A program made the position numbers and the translations under genes. Shown here piece after piece: positions 34,497 to 37,791 of a stretch of 37,791 nucleotides of DNA; position 1 is the stretch's first letter; every line of letters starts with the position of its first letter. The notes under the pieces were generated by a model that ran no database searches, was not told where the DNA came from, and saw only the letters and a program-made list of their open reading frames with translations. The stretch is from an uncultured Lachnospiraceae bacterium (lineage in GTDB: Bacteria; Bacillota; Clostridia; Lachnospirales; Lachnospiraceae): assembly GCA_947632515.1 (NCBI GenBank), contig CANRPO010000029.1:1-37791 (forward strand). Direction: 5' to 3'.

Positions 34497-35585
34497 ATGA
34501 GAGAGTCGTCGGTTGTCGTTCACAAAGGAGGAAAAGAGGATAAGTACGAATTATATATAGAAGATTATGTGATGTCTTTTCTGAAGGGCGAGACGGGGAC
34601 GCTGGAGCTGTCGGAGTTTTATTTTTATGGATTGAGGGAAGACGGCGGCAGAAGATTTGTCATCTATGGAGCGGGCAAAGACAGGAATGTGCCATTTTTT
34701 GACAAGTACGCTCCGCTTGATGAAATTGGGTGCCGACTGACGCAGGCAGGCCCTGTTTTTTTGGTAAGAGAAGAAGACGGCGATTACGAGATCAAGGGAT
34801 ATAAAGTCTTCTACCAGGATAATAGAGAGATGCAGAATTACCTGATCGATCGACAGAGAAGAGTTGTCAAGAACGAGAACAACGCGGCGCCCGACGCCGT
34901 TTCTCAAAGTGCGGACATGCCTGCTATCCGGCCTGCGAAGGCAGCGCAGAGCAAAATGCAGCACAGCGCGATCTCCGTACAGCTTGTCGTGGTTCTTACG
35001 GCGCTTGTGGCGATTGTGATCAATTCTGCCAACAGTTACGACAAGATGAATCAGCTGAACCGTTCTGCGACGGAAGTCTTTTTCGCTATGGAAAATCAAG
35101 AGGCGGGGGAAAGCGCGGGTGATGAGAGAACAGAGGAAGATACCGCGCAGGAGGACACGTTAAAACTGGTGTCGCTTGAAAATGAAGAACGGACGGACGA
35201 TGAGGAATCGACAGAATCCGATATGACGCAGCAACAGACGGCAGGGACGGAAGAAGCTACGGCGGCGGCTGAGGCAATGCCTGAGAATGAAACCGGAGAT
35301 TCGGCGAAGGATGAGACGGAAGAACCTGCGGAGAGTGCGCCGCCCACGGGAGAAACGGGAGAGGCGGCACAGCAGGAAGGTGATACGCAGTCCGACACAG
35401 AGAATAAGGTGGAGGCGCTCTCCAGGAACGTGGCGCGGTATTATGAGGTGGAGAAGGGAGATACCCTGTACACCATCAGTCGAAAAATATACGGGGACAC
35501 TACATATGTACAGGAAATCTGCGAGCTGAATAAGATCACAGACCCCGACCACATCCGATATGGGCAAAAAATAGTATTACCTTAA
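34497..35585 (+). CDS. Single-pass membrane protein with C-terminal LysM domain
   Basis: A 362-residue protein in four parts. Residues 1-125 form a soluble cytoplasmic domain of unknown family (YELYIEDYVMSFLKGE, GRRFVIYGAGKD, a GYKVFYQDN segment). Residues 159-180 are one membrane span. Residues 190-305 are a Glu/Thr/Asp-rich, probably disordered linker. Residues about 313-362 are a LysM domain (YYEVEKGDTLYTISRKIYGD through YGQKIVLP) that should bind peptidoglycan. There is no cleavable signal peptide, so the N-terminus is inside and the LysM outside. The layout suggests it couples a cytoplasmic process to the wall. GGAGG lies 5 nt before the ATG at 34497. I cannot name the N-terminal domain. 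Confidence 0.85.
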   Translation: MRESSVVVHKGGKEDKYELYIEDYVMSFLKGETGTLELSEFYFYGLREDGGRRFVIYGAGKDRNVPFFDKYAPLDEIGCRLTQAGPVFLVREEDGDYEIKGYKVFYQDNREMQNYLIDRQRRVVKNENNAAPDAVSQSADMPAIRPAKAAQSKMQHSAISVQLVVVLTALVAIVINSANSYDKMNQLNRSATEVFFAMENQEAGESAGDERTEEDTAQEDTLKLVSLENEERTDDEESTESDMTQQQTAGTEEATAAAEAMPENETGDSAKDETEEPAESAPPTGETGEAAQQEGDTQSDTENKVEALSRNVARYYEVEKGDTLYTISRKIYGDTTYVQEICELNKITDPDHIRYGQKIVLP

Positions 35586-35735
35586 ACATGATTGTGGTAT
35601 AATAGACTCCAGAATCCGTCTGCTGCGCAGTCGCCGTGCTGCGCACTCAAAGATTCTGTCGTTACCATATCAGGTGAAATCAAATGCTCGCTTTGCTCGC
35701 GCTTGATTTCCTGCTGATATGGTATAATAACGAGG
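35586..35735 (+). repeat. Nested inverted repeats with two extended -10 boxes
   Basis: The gap before the DUF5711 gene holds a stem CAGAATC/GATTCTG enclosing two small GCTGCGC hairpins. Next is a larger one: TTACCATATCAG (35662-35673) with CTGATATGGTA (35714-35724), enclosing GAAATCAA/TTGATTTC. GGTATAATA occurs twice, at 35596-35604 and 35721-35729. Each is preceded by T-G in extended -10 phase, so both could start transcription. The inner segment carries GCTCGCTTTGCTCG, whose complement resembles GAGCGAAGCGA in the 149-bp repeat. Confidence 0.7.
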
Positions 35736-35739
35736 AAAG

Positions 35740-35778
35740 TGCCGATAGCGCTTGCGGCAATCGGCATTTGCTTTTTTT
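35740..35778 (+). terminator. Terminator-like hairpin before the DUF5711 gene
   Basis: TGCCGAT (35740-35746) pairs with ATCGGCA (35760-35766), followed by TTTGCTTTTTTT. It lies a few bases after the second TATAAT box, so it either ends the LysM transcript or attenuates transcripts starting just upstream. Confidence 0.7.
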
Positions 35779-35843
35779 GCGAGTGTGGCTCGCAGACATG
35801 AATATATGAGCGGCAAGGGCGAGGCTAAACAGAGGAACAACGT

Positions 35844-37046
35844 ATGGCAAACGTTAGAGACTACCTGAAAAAGAGGAAAGCAAGACAAAACGAAAAAACC
35901 AGAGTCAGCTATCGGGAGAAGATCAAGAGCCATAAGTTTACGATCTTTTATCGCACGACGCTCGTGCTCATATTGATCGCGGCTGTCATTGCGGCGGTCT
36001 ATATTCAGTGGAAAAATAAGATCTATACGCAGATGGCGATCCTGTCATCCACGGAAATCCATATCACACAGGACACAAGCCTGCTCCCCTTTTCGGGTTA
36101 TCTCCTGACTTACAGCAAGGATGGCGCGGGCTGCATGGACATTAGAGGAAATGCGGTGTGGAATCAGACTTTTGAGATGCAGAATCCCATGGTTGACATC
36201 TGTGAGAATGTGGTTGCGATTGGCGACTATAACGGTAGAAATATCTATATCATGAACACCGGCGGTTCTATGGGGAGTATCACCACCAACAAGCCGTTGA
36301 GGGATTTCTGCGTGGCGGCGAACGGCGTTGTGGCGGTCGTGCTGGACGACACGGACACCACATGGATTTATCTGTATGATGCGGAGGGGACAGAACTTGC
36401 CTATTTCAGAACAACAATGAAGGAGAGCGGCTATCCTGTCAGCGTATCTATTTCTCCCAATGCGCAGCTGGTATGCGTGTCCTATCTCTATGTTGACAGC
36501 GGGCAGATGAAGTCGAGCGTGGCGTTTTACAATTTTGGAGATGTGGGACAGAACAGCACTAACAACTATGTCAGCGGCTACGATTATCTGGATGTGGTCG
36601 TGCCGCTTACGGGATTTTTGGACAACAAGTCGGTGTTCGCAGTCTCTGACGACAGGATCATGTTCTACAGCGGAGCGCAGAAACCGGTCAGTGCGGCGGA
36701 AAATCTGATCAGTGACAGCGTGCAGAGTATTTTCTTCGGAGACGAGTATGTAGGGCTGGTGTTTGTCGGTACGGACAGCAGTAACAGATACAGACTGGAT
36801 GTATATCATAAATCAGGAGAATTGAAACAATCCATCAATTTTGACATAGAGTACAGCGACATTTTGTTCCGGGAGGATCAGATCATTATCTACAACGAAT
36901 CTGAGTGTCGGATTTATGGAAACGGCGGAACGGAGAAATACAGCGGCCGGTTTGACAAGACCGCGCTGGTGCTGATACCGCAGAATAATGCCCGACGTTA
37001 TATGATTGTGACGCCTGATTCCATTGATACGGTCGAACTGCAGTAA
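35844..37046 (+). CDS. DUF5711 family membrane-anchored beta-propeller-like protein
   Basis: A 400-residue protein. The first 35 residues are strongly basic (YLKKRKARQNEK, REKIKSHK), followed by one membrane span at about 38-58. The remaining 340 residues are extracytoplasmic and made of repeated short beta-strand blocks such as NIYIMNTGG, WIYLYDAEGTELAYF and YRLDVYHKSGEL, the pattern of a beta-propeller. I match it to DUF5711, of unknown function. AGAGGA lies 7 nt before the ATG. It is followed 49 nt later by a CvpA-like gene, with which it probably forms an operon. Confidence 0.85.
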   Translation: MANVRDYLKKRKARQNEKTRVSYREKIKSHKFTIFYRTTLVLILIAAVIAAVYIQWKNKIYTQMAILSSTEIHITQDTSLLPFSGYLLTYSKDGAGCMDIRGNAVWNQTFEMQNPMVDICENVVAIGDYNGRNIYIMNTGGSMGSITTNKPLRDFCVAANGVVAVVLDDTDTTWIYLYDAEGTELAYFRTTMKESGYPVSVSISPNAQLVCVSYLYVDSGQMKSSVAFYNFGDVGQNSTNNYVSGYDYLDVVVPLTGFLDNKSVFAVSDDRIMFYSGAQKPVSAAENLISDSVQSIFFGDEYVGLVFVGTDSSNRYRLDVYHKSGELKQSINFDIEYSDILFREDQIIIYNESECRIYGNGGTEKYSGRFDKTALVLIPQNNARRYMIVTPDSIDTVELQ

Positions 37047-37095
37047 AAAGGCCGTATGCGCGGTAAGATAAACGGGACAGAAGAGTGTGGATGGT

Positions 37096-37497
37096 ATGGC
37101 AAAATTTATTTTTGTTCTGATCATATTTCTACTATTTGTATGGAGAATTAAAAAAGGATTCCGCAATGGAATTATGAGGGAAATTGTTACGATACTGTCG
37201 GGAATCATTTCCCTGGCGAGTGTGGCGCTTATCTTTTTCGCGATTTCCGGTTACAGAGAAAAGGCTTTGAGCGTGTTCGCCCTGAGTGTGATCGGGCTGA
37301 CGGTACTTGGCCTTGTGTTCAAAGTGTGTAATCTGATATTTAAGCCGATTCTGGCGCTGGGTGATGTCGCCGTGATCGGCGGAGTGAATAAACTTTTGGG
37401 AGCCGTCATGGGTGCGGCGGAAGCGGTCGCGCTTTCCTGTCTGTGTTATTATCTGTTTGACTATATACTTGGCTACATCGGGGTTGGAGTGCTTTGA
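37096..37497 (+). CDS. CvpA family membrane protein
   Basis: A 133-residue integral membrane protein with about four hydrophobic segments. The N-terminal FVWRIKKGFRNGIMREIVTILSG block and the later GGVNKLLGAVMGAAEAV are typical of the CvpA/colicin V production family, which has no settled biochemical function in Firmicutes. The start is uncertain: an ATG at 37096 and an in-frame GTG at 37087 both lack a strong ribosome site, and I kept the ATG. It is the last protein gene before the rRNA-type promoter. Confidence 0.8.
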   Translation: MAKFIFVLIIFLLFVWRIKKGFRNGIMREIVTILSGIISLASVALIFFAISGYREKALSVFALSVIGLTVLGLVFKVCNLIFKPILALGDVAVIGGVNKLLGAVMGAAEAVALSCLCYYLFDYILGYIGVGVL

Positions 37498-37593
37498 TAC
37501 CTGTTTGAGAAGTGCTTTTGACGGGAAATTTCATCTCTAATCTTAAGGAAATCATTTCCGATAAAATTTCCGCAAAAAAATTGATAAAACCTG

Positions 37594-37622
37594 TTGACAT
37601 TTAATATGTCATCTGATATTAT
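37594..37622 (+). promoter_or_regulatory. Strong promoter, probably of an rRNA operon
   Basis: TTGACA (37594-37599), 17 nt, then TATTAT (37617-37622) with TGA directly before it, an extended -10. An A/T-rich stretch with a run of seven A lies upstream, like an UP element. Confidence 0.75.
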
Positions 37623-37628
37623 ATGAAA

Positions 37629-37791
37629 GTCGCACGCCGATACATTTTATATAGGCGGCGCGGCGGAGAGACGAAGATTCTCCGGAGGTTGGCTGCAGGG
37701 CAGTCAGTTTCGAAGTACCTTGACAAATAAACAGTAATGCAACCCTGAAAATTCAAGGAAAAAAGAGAAGAATTTCAGAACGTAAAGACGG
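37629..37791 (+). other. Probable 5' leader of an rRNA operon (mature 16S not reached)
   Basis: No reading frame is present. The leader contains a GGAGA/TCTCC hairpin (about 37665-37683), ACCTTGACAAATAAACAG (similar to the CTTGAAAACTGAACA segment common before Firmicutes 16S genes), and a stem CTGAAAATTC / GAATTTCAG near the end that would suit precursor processing. The window stops before any recognisable 16S start. Assignment rests on this resemblance. Confidence 0.5.

Noticed and set aside
37629..37791. Calling a 16S rRNA gene at the window end
   Set aside because: The AGAGTTTGATC-type start of mature 16S is not reached; only a leader is visible.

Overview
The window reads as a chromosomal segment of a Gram-positive anaerobe of class Clostridia, most probably family Lachnospiraceae. 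This is inferred from gene families and order, not from a marker gene. Supporting signs are HrcA/CIRCE control of grpE-dnaK-dnaJ, an IreB-RuvX-DUF1292 cluster like B. subtilis yrzL-yrrK-yrzB, type III glutamine synthetase, RNase J, YlbF, DUF3048, DUF5711 and DUF6465 proteins, AGGAGG ribosome binding sites, and TTGACA/TATAAT promoters. Nearly everything is core chromosome. I see no phage, transposase, integrase or CRISPR.

Layout. 1-1.1 kb (minus): a small secreted protein with three S-Y-[LV]-T-G repeats, followed in the same direction by an OmpR-type response regulator. Four 11-bp direct repeats sit where the -35 box should be. 1.4-5.9 kb: cysK, a convergent AEC permease, a class I/II aminotransferase, and uppP behind a leader that folds into a closed multibranch RNA. 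6.1-11.7 kb: a histone-like Lys/Ala-rich DUF6465 protein, then CIRCE-hrcA-grpE-dnaK-dnaJ ending in a strong terminator. 11.8-12.2 kb: a 149-bp tandem repeat of nested hairpins. 12.2-18.2 kb: DUF3048 lipoprotein, prmA, vanZ-like, rsmE, a NifS-like desulfurase and thiI. 18.2-18.5 kb (minus): an HPr-like protein lacking the phosphorylatable histidine. 18.6-25.4 kb: mtaB, ireB-ruvX-DUF1292, RNase J, ylbF, a shortened MltG-like protein, trmR and a U32 (TrhP-like) protein. 25.7-27.8 kb: glnN behind a leader with an intrinsic terminator. 28-28.9 kb (minus): a lipoprotein and tRNA-Ser(CGA). 29-34.3 kb: tadA, pfkA, dnaX, ybaB, recR, galM. 34.5-37.5 kb: a LysM membrane protein, a DUF5711 protein and a CvpA-like protein. 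The window ends in a strong promoter and leader that look like the front of an rRNA operon; no mature rRNA lies inside.

How the genes work together. The dominant theme is making and maintaining the translation apparatus. PrmA methylates ribosomal protein L11, and RsmE and RuvX act on 16S rRNA. ThiI with its desulfurase makes 4-thiouridine in tRNA. MtaB, TrmR/TrhP and TadA modify tRNA anticodon-loop bases, and a tRNA-Ser gene lies beside tadA. RNase J and YlbF handle RNA turnover. The second theme is envelope and stress: UppP, VanZ, DUF3048, LysM, DUF5711, CvpA and the SYLTG protein.

Most worth a second look: (i) the SYLTG protein/response regulator module with its 11-bp repeat operator; (ii) the uppP leader RNA, whose GNRA hairpin plus GTGACC motif recurs in the pfkA leader; (iii) the HPr-like protein without His15/Arg17 equivalents; (iv) the 149-bp tandem repeat; (v) a 14/15-identical promoter-region element shared by cysK and the DUF6465 gene. 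All coordinates and pairings were read by eye; no homology search or folding program was run.
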